A DNA stretch of 47,159 bases, from positions 57,500 through 104,658 of the forward strand of contig PAKC01000061.1 in NCBI GenBank assembly GCA_002706205.1, given 5' to 3'. A program made the translations under genes and the position numbers. Source of the stretch: Halobacteriovoraceae bacterium (lineage in GTDB: Bacteria; Bdellovibrionota; Bacteriovoracia; Bacteriovoracales; Bacteriovoracaceae). Below, one piece after another: positions 17,332 to 26,705 of this stretch; the stretch's first letter is position 1, and the number at the start of each line of letters is the position of its first letter. The notes beneath the pieces were generated by a model that was not told the origin of the DNA, searched no databases, and worked only from the letters and a program-made list of their open reading frames with translations.

Positions 17332-17763
17332 ATGAAATTAGATGAAATTAACAACAAACTTACTAAACTTGCCTTTGAGAGAACAATTCCATTTTGCTAC
17401 GGATGCTATATTGATTGCCCTGAAGGACGATGTAAAGAATGTGGCACGGACGATCTTATGCGCCACCTTCCTGGAGTAGGAGTTGAATATGGTACTGATT
17501 GGGTTATTGAAAGCATTGTTAGTGTAGAAGTTGAACCTATTGATACTGAAGAAATTTTTGAGCAAATGATCGATGAAAGTTACGGAGAAGAAATCCAAAT
17601 TGGTTTTATCAAGTCAAATGTATCATGCGCGATAAAGGCTCTCGATCCTATTGCATGGGATATTGCTAAAACGGAATATATCGATGGACTCATACAGGAT
17701 GAGCAAATCGTAGAAATTGATGGGGAAAATTACTGGATTCATGATTTGGAGGGCCTAAGTTAG
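17332..17763 (+). CDS. Four-cysteine plasmid/ICE-type protein, unknown function
   Basis: A 143-residue acidic protein. Start at 17332 because AAGGAG is six bases upstream. Residues about 18-50 hold CYGCYIDCPEGRCKECGTDD, a cysteine cluster that could bind zinc, then LMRHLPGVGVEYGTDWVIES. I have an impression, not a firm match, that this CYxCY...GVGVEYGTDW pattern recurs in hypothetical proteins of plasmids and integrative elements. It stands alone between the long hairpin and the repeat-bearing hsd promoter region. Confidence 0.65.
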   Translation: MKLDEINNKLTKLAFERTIPFCYGCYIDCPEGRCKECGTDDLMRHLPGVGVEYGTDWVIESIVSVEVEPIDTEEIFEQMIDESYGEEIQIGFIKSNVSCAIKALDPIAWDIAKTEYIDGLIQDEQIVEIDGENYWIHDLEGLS

Positions 17764-17819
17764 GCCCAAATCCAAATAAATTGCATGTGTAAGTCACTGA
17801 GATGAGGCTAAAAACAAAA

Positions 17820-17896
17820 GTAACAAGTTAGTTGTTACACAATTATCTTTACATCAACCCAGTTGTTACGTATTATTGTATCAAGCTAGTTGTTAC
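17820..17896. promoter_or_regulatory. TTGTTAC operator-like repeats upstream of the hsd locus
   Basis: AGTTGTTAC occurs at 17830-17838, 17861-17869 and 17888-17896 (31- and 27-base steps, roughly three turns). The first copy is also one arm of a perfect inverted repeat, GTAACAA (17820-17826) / TTGTTAC (17832-17838). This looks like a regulator array controlling the restriction-modification genes that start at 17949. Confidence 0.6.
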
Positions 17897-17948
17897 GCCA
17901 ATATCAGTTAGCAAACAAAATACTAACCTTACACACTAGGAGTTTACC

Positions 17949-18530
17949 ATGAATTTAAGTGATGTATCAAATGTCTTTAAAGGACATTCATTTAGGGGGA
18001 AGATTCCCGAAGATGAAAACGGCAATGTTTCGGTCGTAAATGCCAGCAATATTGATGAGTTAAATGGTATCGATTACGACGGTTTAAAAAGAACAAATCT
18101 TGAAAATTCTAAGAGAACTGAAGAGATTGAAGTTAGAGAATTGGACATTTTATGTGTCAGTACTGGGCCAAGACTTTATTCTTGCGTAGCTAAAGGAGTG
18201 AATGGAAGAGTGGTTCCAACTACTCACTTAACTTTAATAAGGGCAGACCATGAAAGAGTCCTTCCAGAGTATCTTTCTTGGTTCATTAACAATTCTCAAA
18301 AGTATTACTTACTTAATGCTCAAGGATCATCTGTTAAGAATATAAGTACGGGAACCTTAAAAAGTCTTCCTGTAGATCTTCCTCCGATAGAGGAGCAAAA
18401 GAGGATTGTAGATTTGAATGAACTTCTTAAGGAAGAAGAAAAACTAATGACAAAATTACTTGAAAATAGAAAGGCCTTAATAGGTGAAATTCAAAGATGC
18501 CTTTCTAGTGGAAAATTAACTATTAAATAA
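17949..18530 (+). CDS. Half-size type I specificity subunit (HsdS-like, one TRD)
   Basis: A 193-residue protein with a single target-recognition domain (1-150) followed by the conserved LPPIEEQKRIV and a helical arm (about 150-190). This is about half the size of a usual HsdS, yet it has a clean start (AGGAG before the ATG) and end, so it is not obviously a remnant. Half-S proteins can dimerise to replace a full S subunit. It directly precedes hsdM (13 bases), while a full HsdS follows hsdM, so this locus has two specificity genes. Confidence 0.78.
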   Translation: MNLSDVSNVFKGHSFRGKIPEDENGNVSVVNASNIDELNGIDYDGLKRTNLENSKRTEEIEVRELDILCVSTGPRLYSCVAKGVNGRVVPTTHLTLIRADHERVLPEYLSWFINNSQKYYLLNAQGSSVKNISTGTLKSLPVDLPPIEEQKRIVDLNELLKEEEKLMTKLLENRKALIGEIQRCLSSGKLTIK

Positions 18531-18543
18531 TATGGAGAAAAAT

Positions 18544-20049
18544 ATGACTGCTAAAGTAACACAAAAAGAAATCAACGATAAACTATGGACATGTTGTGAT
18601 GTCTTTAGAGGCAACATTTCAGCAAACGTTTACAAGGACTATATTCTAGTTATGTTATTCGTAAAATACTTATCAGATATTTACGAATCTAAAGAAGAAA
18701 AACTCATTGAAAAATACAAAGGTGATATGGCCAAGGTCGATAAAATTATGGCCAGAGAAAGATTTTCAATTCCAAAGGGAACCCACTTTAAAGATCTTTA
18801 TGCGAAACGAGAAGAAAGCAATATAGGTGAAATCATTCAAACAGCTTTGAAAAAGATTGAAGAATCAAATATCGAAAAACTTGAAGGTATTTTCAGAAAT
18901 GTAGACTTTGATGATGCAAGACTTCTTGGTGATACAACTCAAAGGCAAAGGATCATTCAGGATCTACTTGTAATTTTTAACAGTGATATTCTCAATCTAC
19001 GACCAGAGCATGTTGGTAATTTAGACGTTATTGGAAATGCTTATGAATATCTAATCGGTAAGTTTGCTGCTGGTGCGGGGGCAAGTTCTGGTGAATATTA
19101 CACACCTCCAGAAGTGTCGACATTAATGGCAAAGATTTTACAACCAAAAGTTGGTGATAGGATTTGTGATCCTACATGTGGTTCAGGCTCACTACTATTA
19201 AAATGTGCAAAAGAGATTAAAGACAATTTGAAAAGTGATGATTTTTCTCTATATGGTCAAGAAAATGTCGGAGAAACTTACGCTCTTTGTAGAATGAATA
19301 TGTATCTTCATGAGGTTGATAATGCTGAAATTAAGTGGGGTGATACTATTCGTACTCCGAAGCTATTGGAAAATGATAAACTCATGAAATTCAATATTGT
19401 AACAGCTAATCCTCCTTTCTCTCTAGACAAGTGGGGGGCAGATAATGCTGCTAATGATAAATTCGGAAGGTTCCACAGAGGGATTCCTCCCAAGTCAAAA
19501 GGAGATTATGCTTTTGTTACACACATGATTGAGACCTTAGATGATAAAGATGGAAGGATGACAGTTGTTGTGCCTCATGGTGTATTATTCCGAGGAAGCT
19601 CTGAAGGGAAAATAAGGAAAAAATTTGTTGAAGATAATTTGTTGGATACCGTTATTGGTCTTCCTGCAAACTTATTTTTTGGAACAGGTATACCAGCAGT
19701 TATATTGGTCTTTAAAAAGAATAAAAAAAATAAGGATATCTTGTTTATAGATGCTTCTAAGGGATTTGAAGATAACAAAAATCAAAACAAACTCCGAGAA
19801 TCAGATATTGATAAGATATTAAGCGCATATTCTACAAGGGAAAATCAAGACAAATATTCCTATTTAGCAACTTTCGAAGAAGTTAAAGATAATGAATTTA
19901 ATCTAAATATACCTCGTTATGTAGACACATTTGAAGAAGAAGAAGAGGTTGATTTAAGTGCTGTACAAGAAGAAATTTCAAAGCTTGAGCAGAGATTATT
20001 TGAAATTCAAAAGAAGATGAAATCATCTCTGACAGAATTAGGATTATAA
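18544..20049 (+). CDS. hsdM: Type I restriction-modification methyltransferase subunit
   Basis: A 501-residue N6-adenine methyltransferase. Start at 18544, because GGAG lies six bases upstream; the ATG at 18532 overlaps that site. The AdoMet motif is ICDPTCGSGSLLL (about residue 215) and the catalytic motif IV is TANPPFSL (about 285). The N-terminal HsdM_N helical region and C-terminal coiled coil (about 465-495) are present. With HsdS it forms the methylase; with HsdR, the restriction enzyme. It lies between two specificity genes, 10 bases before the full-length one. Confidence 0.95.
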   Translation: MTAKVTQKEINDKLWTCCDVFRGNISANVYKDYILVMLFVKYLSDIYESKEEKLIEKYKGDMAKVDKIMARERFSIPKGTHFKDLYAKREESNIGEIIQTALKKIEESNIEKLEGIFRNVDFDDARLLGDTTQRQRIIQDLLVIFNSDILNLRPEHVGNLDVIGNAYEYLIGKFAAGAGASSGEYYTPPEVSTLMAKILQPKVGDRICDPTCGSGSLLLKCAKEIKDNLKSDDFSLYGQENVGETYALCRMNMYLHEVDNAEIKWGDTIRTPKLLENDKLMKFNIVTANPPFSLDKWGADNAANDKFGRFHRGIPPKSKGDYAFVTHMIETLDDKDGRMTVVVPHGVLFRGSSEGKIRKKFVEDNLLDTVIGLPANLFFGTGIPAVILVFKKNKKNKDILFIDASKGFEDNKNQNKLRESDIDKILSAYSTRENQDKYSYLATFEEVKDNEFNLNIPRYVDTFEEEEEVDLSAVQEEISKLEQRLFEIQKKMKSSLTELGL

Positions 20050-20059
20050 GGAGAGCACT

Positions 20060-21295
20060 ATGTATTTTTCAAAACCAGAAGATTGGGTTGAAAAGAAAAT
20101 TGGAGCTCTCGTATTAGAACGAAAAACAGGCCTAAATATTAAGCCAAGCCAATTTTCTAAAAATAAAAATGACTATACTGTTATACACAAGGGGGATATT
20201 CAGGCTAATGGTAAAATTCTTTTAACAGAAAGAGATAGTAGACATGTGGATGAACAAACATTTAAGGATTCACCTGGAAGTGTTGTTGATAATTCCTACC
20301 TTGTCGTAACATTGAGAGACTTGGTTCCTACTGCTCCAACATTAGGTTTAATTTCTTCATTACCCATTGGTAAAGGATTGTTGGCACAAGGAACTTATGG
20401 ATTCCTTGTCGATGATAATGTCGTTGATAAATCTTTTCTTATTCATTTCTCTAATAGTTATGAATATAGAAAGACTATGAAAAGGCTATGTGTTGGAAGT
20501 ACACAGGTTCACTTGAGAAGCACAGAGTTTTTTGATTTAAAGATCCCATTTCCTTGTCTAAAAGAACAAAAGGCAATATCTAATTTTCTTTCTATGTGGG
20601 ATGATCAAATAGATGTCTTGGGGAATTTGTTACTTCAGAAAAGAAAAAGGAAAAAGGTAATAGCCCAGAATATATTTGATGAAAAAATTAAATTAAAAAG
20701 TTATTCCGGAAAGTGGAAAGAAAAGAAGTTAGGTGACGTTGGAGAATGTATAAGAGGACTAACTTACTCACCTGACAATATATCCTCAGACGGACTTTTG
20801 GTTCTAAGATCATCCAATATAAGAAATTCTAGATTGAGTTTTATAGATAATGTTTACGTAGACATGGAGTTGGATGAGAAATATTACACTCAACAGAATG
20901 ATATTTTGCTTTGTGTAAGAAATGGGTCAAGAAGGTTAATTGGGAAAAGTGCTTTAGTTACAAAGGCTATATCAAACACAACTCATGGTGCATTTATGTC
21001 AATATTTAGATCAAAGCATGGAAGGTTTATATATCAACTCTTTCAATCAAATGAATTTTTCAAACAAGTTAATCGTAACCTTGGAGCCACAATTAATTCT
21101 ATTAATAATTCAGACTTAATTAAGTTTAAATTCAAGTTTCCTACGGAAGGTGAGATGAAAGACATTGTAGAGCTTTTAGAAGGATTAGATCGTGAAATTG
21201 ATGTAATTGAAAGGTTAAAAAGTAAAGTTGAATTTCAAAAAGCTGGAATAATGCAAGAGTTAATAACAGGGAAAAAAAGACTAAAGATTTCTTAA
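20060..21295 (+). CDS. hsdS: Type I restriction specificity subunit, full length
   Basis: A 411-residue HsdS with two target-recognition domains (about 1-165 and 215-375), each followed by a conserved helical segment (CLKEQKAISNFLSMWDDQ near 170 and the C-terminal helix ending in ELITGKKRL). It sets the bipartite DNA target of the complex. Start supported by AGGAG. A strong terminator follows at once, so hsdR needs its own promoter or read-through. The two recognition domains differ in sequence, as expected for an asymmetric target. Confidence 0.92.
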   Translation: MYFSKPEDWVEKKIGALVLERKTGLNIKPSQFSKNKNDYTVIHKGDIQANGKILLTERDSRHVDEQTFKDSPGSVVDNSYLVVTLRDLVPTAPTLGLISSLPIGKGLLAQGTYGFLVDDNVVDKSFLIHFSNSYEYRKTMKRLCVGSTQVHLRSTEFFDLKIPFPCLKEQKAISNFLSMWDDQIDVLGNLLLQKRKRKKVIAQNIFDEKIKLKSYSGKWKEKKLGDVGECIRGLTYSPDNISSDGLLVLRSSNIRNSRLSFIDNVYVDMELDEKYYTQQNDILLCVRNGSRRLIGKSALVTKAISNTTHGAFMSIFRSKHGRFIYQLFQSNEFFKQVNRNLGATINSINNSDLIKFKFKFPTEGEMKDIVELLEGLDREIDVIERLKSKVEFQKAGIMQELITGKKRLKIS

Positions 21296-21297
21296 CC

Positions 21298-21322
21298 AAA
21301 GGGAGCTAAAGCTCCCTTTTTT
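21298..21322 (+). terminator. Rho-independent terminator after hsdS
   Basis: AAAGGGAGC, loop TAAA, GCTCCC and a T-run form a 9-pair hairpin just after the hsdS stop. It separates hsdM/hsdS from hsdR transcription. Confidence 0.88.
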
Positions 21323-21389
21323 ACCTTTAAGATCCATAACTCTTATTGCATAATATTATGTGTTAAATGATTAAAGTAAGAAGGATCTT

Positions 21390-24300
21390 ATGCATAGTTC
21401 TCCGGACACTAAGGAAAAGTTTTCGTCCCAAATACCAGCAGCTAAATTGTTTCAACAAATTGGTTACAAGTATCTCACTCCAGGAGAAGCGAATGACCAG
21501 AGGCGTAATACAACAAAAAATGTTCTCCTTTACGATATCTTATCAACATCGCTAAAAAATCTTCCCTGTAACCAAATTGAACATAATGGAGAACTTGTCA
21601 CTCCACCAGATGACTTAATTAGAAATGCAATTAAGCATATTGATCATCCTTCCACAGAAAATTTAATTAATGATAATAAAGAGCTTTATAACAAGCTCGT
21701 ACTTGGTGAAACTTTTAAAGGTACAATCGATGGCCAAGAGGTTTCTAAACACATTCGTTATCTCGACTTTTCTGAGGAAGGCAGAGAAAAGAATGAACTT
21801 CACTTTACTGAAGAGTACTCAGTCTTAAGAACAGGTATTGATAAAGACTATCGTCCTGATATTGTTTGTTTCATTAATGGAATTCCTCTAATTATTATTG
21901 AGAATAAAAGAAGAGGAAAAGGGCAAATCTTCAAAGGAATTGAAGACCATATTAAAAAACAGCAAGATGATGGGATTAAAAGATTATATGTTTACTCACA
22001 AATTTTGCTTTCTATGTGTGGTAACAGAGCAAGATATGGTGCTCTTGGTGCTACAGTAAAATTCTGGAAAGGATGGAATGAAGATCCAGATAATGAAAAA
22101 ATAGAACTTCCTAAGCTTGAAGGTATTATTCAGACTGAGCCACCAAAAGAGTTTAAAGAAAGTCTTTTCTCTTGGCGAAATGATGGTGACCTTGATGAGA
22201 TGGAAAAACAGTGGAGTAATATAATTGCTGCTACAGAGCAAGATAAGCTTATTTACTTCATGCTAAGAAGGGATCGAATTCTAAGAGAATTGAGTTCATA
22301 TATAGTTTATGAGGGCGATACTAAAATTCTTGCAAGACATTATCAGTTCTTTGGGGTTGAAAAAGCCTTGGAAAAGATAAGTAGGCTTGATGAAAATGGT
22401 GTCCGTGAAGGTGGGCTTTTTTGGCATACGACTGGTTCAGGTAAATCTTTAACAATGGTTATGCTTGCCAAGAGTATTTTTGAGTCCGGACGATTCAAAG
22501 ATCCAAGAGTCGTTTTAGTAACAGATAGAGTTCATTTGGATTCAAATGTTTATGATGCCTTTCATGATTGTGGATTCAATATTAAAAAAGTAAAGCGTGG
22601 CCAAGCTGAAAAGACATCCAAAATAATTTTAGATCGTAATTATAAGGTGCTTTCAACTGTTATTGATCGATTGGAGAACCCTCTTAAATCATTTAAAGCA
22701 ATTGATGATTCAGATGAAACATTTATATTTGTTGATGAGGCACATAGAACTCATTCTGAGGTAAGTCATAAACGAGCGATCATGAGGGCTGTGTTTCCAA
22801 AAGCTTCGGTTATAGGATTTACTGGAACACCTGTCGTTAAAAAAAATAATAACTCTGTAGAGCTTTATGGTGGTTGGATTCATAAACATACTATGGATAA
22901 AGCTCTTGAAGAGGGAGATGTATCAAGAATAATCTATTCGAATAGACACTGTCCTCTAGATGGAGATGACAAGAGTTTAGAACGATGGTTTGAGAGACGT
23001 ACAGAACAAATGAGTACAGATGCTCAAACAAAAATCAGAAAAATTTTTAAGAGTCAGGATGAAGTATTAAAGGCTTCGACCCGAAGGGCAGAGATTGCTT
23101 ATGATATTTCAGTCCATTTCAAAGCAAACTATCGTGTTGATGAAGATAAAGTAGGTCTAAAAGGGATATTTGCGACCTCATCCAAATATGAAGCATTAAA
23201 ATACACTCAGCTCTTAGAGGATAATGGCATATCAGCTAATCTTGTGATTTCAGACAGCTCCGAAAACGAGGGAGAGGTTACTCTAAGAAAAAATGAAAAA
23301 GAAGAAATTCAGAAATATTGGAAAGAAATCGTTGAAAATAAATATGGCGGGGAAGATAAGTATAACGACCATATTTTAAATGCTTTTAAGCACAAAAGAG
23401 AACCTGAGATCATTGTCGTTGTTGATAAATTACTCACTGGATTTAACAATCCCCGTGCAGCAGTTCTTTATACAGATAAAAGATTGAAAGATGATAAAGT
23501 ATTACAGGCCATTGCTAGAGTAAATAGAGTCTTTCCTGGAAAAGAATATGGTGAGGTTGTCGATTATAGAAATATTATCGGAAGCGTAACTTCAGCCATT
23601 GAATTTTATAGAAAACTAGAAGATGAGGGATACGATCCTGAAGAAATAAAAGGTGCTATTTTTGATGTCGAATCGGAAATTGAAGATCTAGACCAGTTAT
23701 TAGAAAATGTTTGGGCTTGCTTTCCTGAAGACAGTGCCACATTTAAAAGAGGTGATCAAACATTAATGGTTGCTCACTTACTATCCAAAGAGCCATATGA
23801 AGCCTTTATGATTGCCTTAAAGAAGTTTCACTACAAATATAAACTTGCAAGAGGCTTCTATAAGTGGGTTAAAGAAACTTCTCCAGAAAAACAAGAAAAA
23901 ATAAAATCTGATTTTAAATACTTTATTGCAATTAGGGCCGAGGCAGAAGATGAACTTGGTGGTAATGATGGCGTTACATATGCTGATCTAGTAGATGATA
24001 TTAGAAAATTTGTTGAGGATAAGATTAGTGCTGATCCACCAGTAGTCAAATTAGATAAAGTAGAAATTTTCTCTAAAGAGTACGAGGATAGAAATAAGAA
24101 AAAGAAGTCAAAACGTTCTCAAGCAGATTCAATTCGTGTAAGACTAAAAAACTATTTTGAAGAAAATTGGGATGATGACCCAATTCTTGGAGAAAAGATT
24201 AGTGATATTATTAACCAAACCTATGAAGACTTTCATAATCAACTCATCGATGACATTGAATACTTCAATAGAATGGAAGACTATTTAAAAAGAACTAAGG

Positions 24301-24605
24301 AAGGTACAACATTTACCTATCCTGAAGGGATTGGTGGAGAGCCTGAATTAGTCGCTTATTACAATATATTCAAAGAAGAGGGTATCAAGTTAAGTGATGC
24401 TGAGTATTTGAAATTAGTTGTTAAGATTCAAACAATCATTTCAAATTTGAAAAAAGTCGATTGGGTTAGAAAAAACGATACAAATGATATGGAAAAAGCA
24501 CTATTAGAGGAGGTCATTTGGGATCTAGATCTTGAATTAGGAGATAGAGAAGACCATGTGATTGGAGAAATTATTAATAGAGCAAAAAGGTATCAAGGTC
24601 GTTAA
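21390..24605 (+). CDS. hsdR: Type I restriction endonuclease/translocase subunit
   Basis: A 1071-residue motor subunit that cleaves unmodified DNA after translocation. The N-terminal nuclease core is visible as RPDIVCFINGIPLIIIENKR (about 150-170; Asp and Glu-x-Lys). The helicase motifs are TTGSGKS (Walker A, about 348), FVDEAHR (DEAH box, about 447) and GFTGTP (motif III), with later motifs GFNNPRA and AIARVNR. AAGGA sits before the ATG. The stop overlaps the next gene's ATG (TAATG). All key motifs are intact. Confidence 0.95.
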   Translation: MHSSPDTKEKFSSQIPAAKLFQQIGYKYLTPGEANDQRRNTTKNVLLYDILSTSLKNLPCNQIEHNGELVTPPDDLIRNAIKHIDHPSTENLINDNKELYNKLVLGETFKGTIDGQEVSKHIRYLDFSEEGREKNELHFTEEYSVLRTGIDKDYRPDIVCFINGIPLIIIENKRRGKGQIFKGIEDHIKKQQDDGIKRLYVYSQILLSMCGNRARYGALGATVKFWKGWNEDPDNEKIELPKLEGIIQTEPPKEFKESLFSWRNDGDLDEMEKQWSNIIAATEQDKLIYFMLRRDRILRELSSYIVYEGDTKILARHYQFFGVEKALEKISRLDENGVREGGLFWHTTGSGKSLTMVMLAKSIFESGRFKDPRVVLVTDRVHLDSNVYDAFHDCGFNIKKVKRGQAEKTSKIILDRNYKVLSTVIDRLENPLKSFKAIDDSDETFIFVDEAHRTHSEVSHKRAIMRAVFPKASVIGFTGTPVVKKNNNSVELYGGWIHKHTMDKALEEGDVSRIIYSNRHCPLDGDDKSLERWFERRTEQMSTDAQTKIRKIFKSQDEVLKASTRRAEIAYDISVHFKANYRVDEDKVGLKGIFATSSKYEALKYTQLLEDNGISANLVISDSSENEGEVTLRKNEKEEIQKYWKEIVENKYGGEDKYNDHILNAFKHKREPEIIVVVDKLLTGFNNPRAAVLYTDKRLKDDKVLQAIARVNRVFPGKEYGEVVDYRNIIGSVTSAIEFYRKLEDEGYDPEEIKGAIFDVESEIEDLDQLLENVWACFPEDSATFKRGDQTLMVAHLLSKEPYEAFMIALKKFHYKYKLARGFYKWVKETSPEKQEKIKSDFKYFIAIRAEAEDELGGNDGVTYADLVDDIRKFVEDKISADPPVVKLDKVEIFSKEYEDRNKKKKSKRSQADSIRVRLKNYFEENWDDDPILGEKISDIINQTYEDFHNQLIDDIEYFNRMEDYLKRTKEGTTFTYPEGIGGEPELVAYYNIFKEEGIKLSDAEYLKLVVKIQTIISNLKKVDWVRKNDTNDMEKALLEEVIWDLDLELGDREDHVIGEIINRAKRYQGR

Positions 24606-25312
24606 TGAAAAAAGTTATTCTAGGAAATTTATCATTCAACGTTGAGTTAACTTCTAATGATCGAAGAAAGTTTTCAGTAGAAGTAACTGGGCGTCGTTCT
24701 ATTTTAGTTTCAGCTCCTCCTGAAGCAAGATGGATTGATGTAAGAGAAAGAATTCTCAAAAAAGAAAAATGGATTTTAAGACGAGAGAGTGCTTTACAGG
24801 ACTTACCTTTGTTAATTCCTCAGCGAAAAGTTGAAACAGGGGAAGGATTTTACCTTTTGGGACATCAGTATCGTATTCGAGTTAAATCTGGTGTGAATGA
24901 TGTGTTGTTGAGAGGAAATGAAATTTTGATCACATGTGACTCAGAGTCTATGGCCAAGGATGTTTTAGCTGATTGGTTGATTGATTATACAAATGATTAT
25001 CTTGAAGATGTATTTATAAATTGCTTGCAAAAGTTTCAATTAAAATTAGATTGTTCTGTTACTCCAAGATTAATGATCAAAAAGATGAAGCGCAGATGGG
25101 GATCTTGCTCCCCTAATAATCTCATCACCTTGAATACTGAACTTATTGCTGCCCACCCTAAATGCATTGAATATGTTATTTATCACGAACTATGTCACAC
25201 TATTCATTTGGATCATTCTAAAGACTTTTACAATGCACTTGAACGAATGATCCCTAATTATGAAGAGCAGAAGTATAAGTTAGATACAACTACCCAACTG
25301 ACAGAACTGTGA
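24605..25312 (+). CDS. YgjP/WLM-type zinc metallopeptidase linked to hsdR
   Basis: A 235-residue protein of the M48-like YgjP (DUF45) group. The active-site motif is YHELCHTIHLDHSKDFY (about 198-214), with HExxH plus a third His, and the upstream RRWGSCS is also typical. It overlaps hsdR by one base (TAATG), a common arrangement in type I restriction loci, where the role of this peptidase is unclear. The stop is immediately followed by the stop of the convergent ImmA-type gene. Confidence 0.85.
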   Translation: MKKVILGNLSFNVELTSNDRRKFSVEVTGRRSILVSAPPEARWIDVRERILKKEKWILRRESALQDLPLLIPQRKVETGEGFYLLGHQYRIRVKSGVNDVLLRGNEILITCDSESMAKDVLADWLIDYTNDYLEDVFINCLQKFQLKLDCSVTPRLMIKKMKRRWGSCSPNNLITLNTELIAAHPKCIEYVIYHELCHTIHLDHSKDFYNALERMIPNYEEQKYKLDTTTQLTEL

Positions 25313-26209
25313 TTATTTCTTTTTTCCAAAAGTTGGGGGCTCCCAAGGGAAATTATCAACGCCACCGTAGCTATAGTTCTTTTCTTCAATATCATATGGG
25401 TTATTTGAATTATCCTCATAATCAGCTTGATTAACAGTTTCGTCATCCCATAAAAGAGTTAAAACTTGGTCGTGCGAGTTTAGAGGCATAGACCATTCAT
25501 AAAGTTCCGAATCTTTTGTAACATTAACTCCTGATATCCATGTATCAGCGCTAAGTAATTCGAAGTCATTATTTATTTCGAGTCCCTTCATTGCTTTTGA
25601 GGCATAACTGAAATCTGATAGAACTCGAGACTCATTCATTTGAAGACTGTATCGGAATGTTTTAGATGGCTTATAGAATTGAATCATATTATTCTTTGAT
25701 ACTACTAAGCAGCATGCTGCTTTACTTTTTTCTATATATTTAAATATTGTAGATAATAAAGAGACTTCAAACTTACTTGATACTTCTTTGATTATGTCCC
25801 AAGATGGCTCATGATAATTAAAAAGGTCTTTTATTAGAAAGTTAGGAAGTAATATCTCTGAAGCAAACTTGTCTGCACGTGCTTCAATATCAGTTGTTTG
25901 GTTACTATTATCTCCAATCATATTTTTAGTACATCTAAAGGCTTTAAGTTCACCAAAACTTACATCATTATTGAAGTGCCCTAATTCATGAGATACAGAA
26001 AATTTTCTTCTTGGAAGGTAAGTTTGTTTCGAGTCTAGGCCAATTTTAGCATTTTGTCCGTTGAATAATAAAACACCTTCTAGGCCATCAAAAGGGGCTT
26101 CAAAGATTTCTATACCTAAACTTTCGCAAATTTCAAATGGATCAATAGGGTATGTGTTTATACCAAGATCCTCTAAGAAATATTTTGCAGATAACTCTAT
26201 ATCATTCAT
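25313..26209 (-). CDS. ImmA/IrrE-type metallopeptidase, CapP-like
   Basis: A 298-residue predicted zinc protease: SVSHELGHFNND (HExxH at 74-78) and a downstream EARADKFASEILLP helix with the third ligand Glu109, as in ImmA/IrrE. Cys93 lies between them, where a cysteine switch could shield the zinc. It is paired with an XRE repressor (8-base overlap) and divergent from a CBASS operon. That arrangement matches the described CapH/CapP module, in which CapP cleaves the repressor CapH upon DNA damage. The assignment to CapP rests on context, not on close sequence comparison. Confidence 0.82.
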   Translation of the reverse strand: MNDIELSAKYFLEDLGINTYPIDPFEICESLGIEIFEAPFDGLEGVLLFNGQNAKIGLDSKQTYLPRRKFSVSHELGHFNNDVSFGELKAFRCTKNMIGDNSNQTTDIEARADKFASEILLPNFLIKDLFNYHEPSWDIIKEVSSKFEVSLLSTIFKYIEKSKAACCLVVSKNNMIQFYKPSKTFRYSLQMNESRVLSDFSYASKAMKGLEINNDFELLSADTWISGVNVTKDSELYEWSMPLNSHDQVLTLLWDDETVNQADYEDNSNNPYDIEEKNYSYGGVDNFPWEPPTFGKKK

Positions 26210-26546
26210 TAACTTTAGACCGATGCTTGAAAAATTCCATTTGTTCTTTTAGTATTTCTCTATCTTGCTCACTAAGTTCTTTAAATCCTCTATAAAACTC
26301 CTCCCATTCACTATTAACTTTGTATTCGTTTTCTTCGTCAGATTTGCCAACAAGAAAATCAATGGATACTTCAAGTACGCTAGCCAACTTTTGAAGGATC
26401 GGTAAGTTTGGTTTTCTGGTACCTTTTTCGAATTGATTTGCTGCAGCAGGTGTAATCCCTGCATTTCTGGCCATTTCGGCTTGTGACCAATTTTTTCGTT
26501 CTCTTAGTTCTTTTAACCTAATACTGAATATATCGTTTTCAGTCAT
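26202..26546 (-). CDS. XRE repressor, CapH/ImmR-like
   Basis: A 114-residue repressor with an N-terminal XRE HTH (about 8-65; LKELRERKNWSQAEMARNAG ... QFEKGTRKPNL) and a short acidic helical C-terminal region (about 70-114), presumably the dimerisation/cleavage part. It overlaps the peptidase gene by 8 bases and is divergent from the patatin/CD-NTase/E2 operon, so it most likely represses that operon and itself from the shared intergenic region. Confidence 0.82.
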   Translation of the reverse strand: MTENDIFSIRLKELRERKNWSQAEMARNAGITPAAANQFEKGTRKPNLPILQKLASVLEVSIDFLVGKSDEENEYKVNSEWEEFYRGFKELSEQDREILKEQMEFFKHRSKVNE

Positions 26547-26705
26547 ATTGAACTCCTTTAATGTCTTTTCAGTATGTTATCAGAATAATTCATCTTGGTC
26601 TATAACAAAATGATAATGAATCATTATTTTATAGTTGATTTTTATATATCGTTATCATATAGTTAATGATGTAAGATATTTTGTTAATACATAATGGAGT
26701 GTTCA
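26547..26705. promoter_or_regulatory. Divergent CBASS/repressor promoter region with operator-like motifs
   Basis: GTTATCA occurs at 26576-26582 and 26651-26657. Between them is the near-palindrome AATGA-A-TCATT (26615-26625), flanked by further ATGAT/ATCAT copies. AT content is high. Candidate binding sites for the adjacent XRE repressor; exact half-sites cannot be settled by eye. Confidence 0.45.

Noticed and set aside
17949-18530. Half-size HsdS as a pseudogene
   Set aside because: It has a clean start with AGGAG, a complete domain plus helical arm and an ordinary stop close to hsdM. No second half is found in another frame.
21367-21555. Short forward frame at the start of hsdR
   Set aside because: It overlaps hsdR in another frame and shows no domain; hsdR has the better start and known protein ends.
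26694-26705. ATG 26694 as the patatin start
   Set aside because: The GGAG needed for translation overlaps this ATG and is correctly spaced only for GTG 26706.
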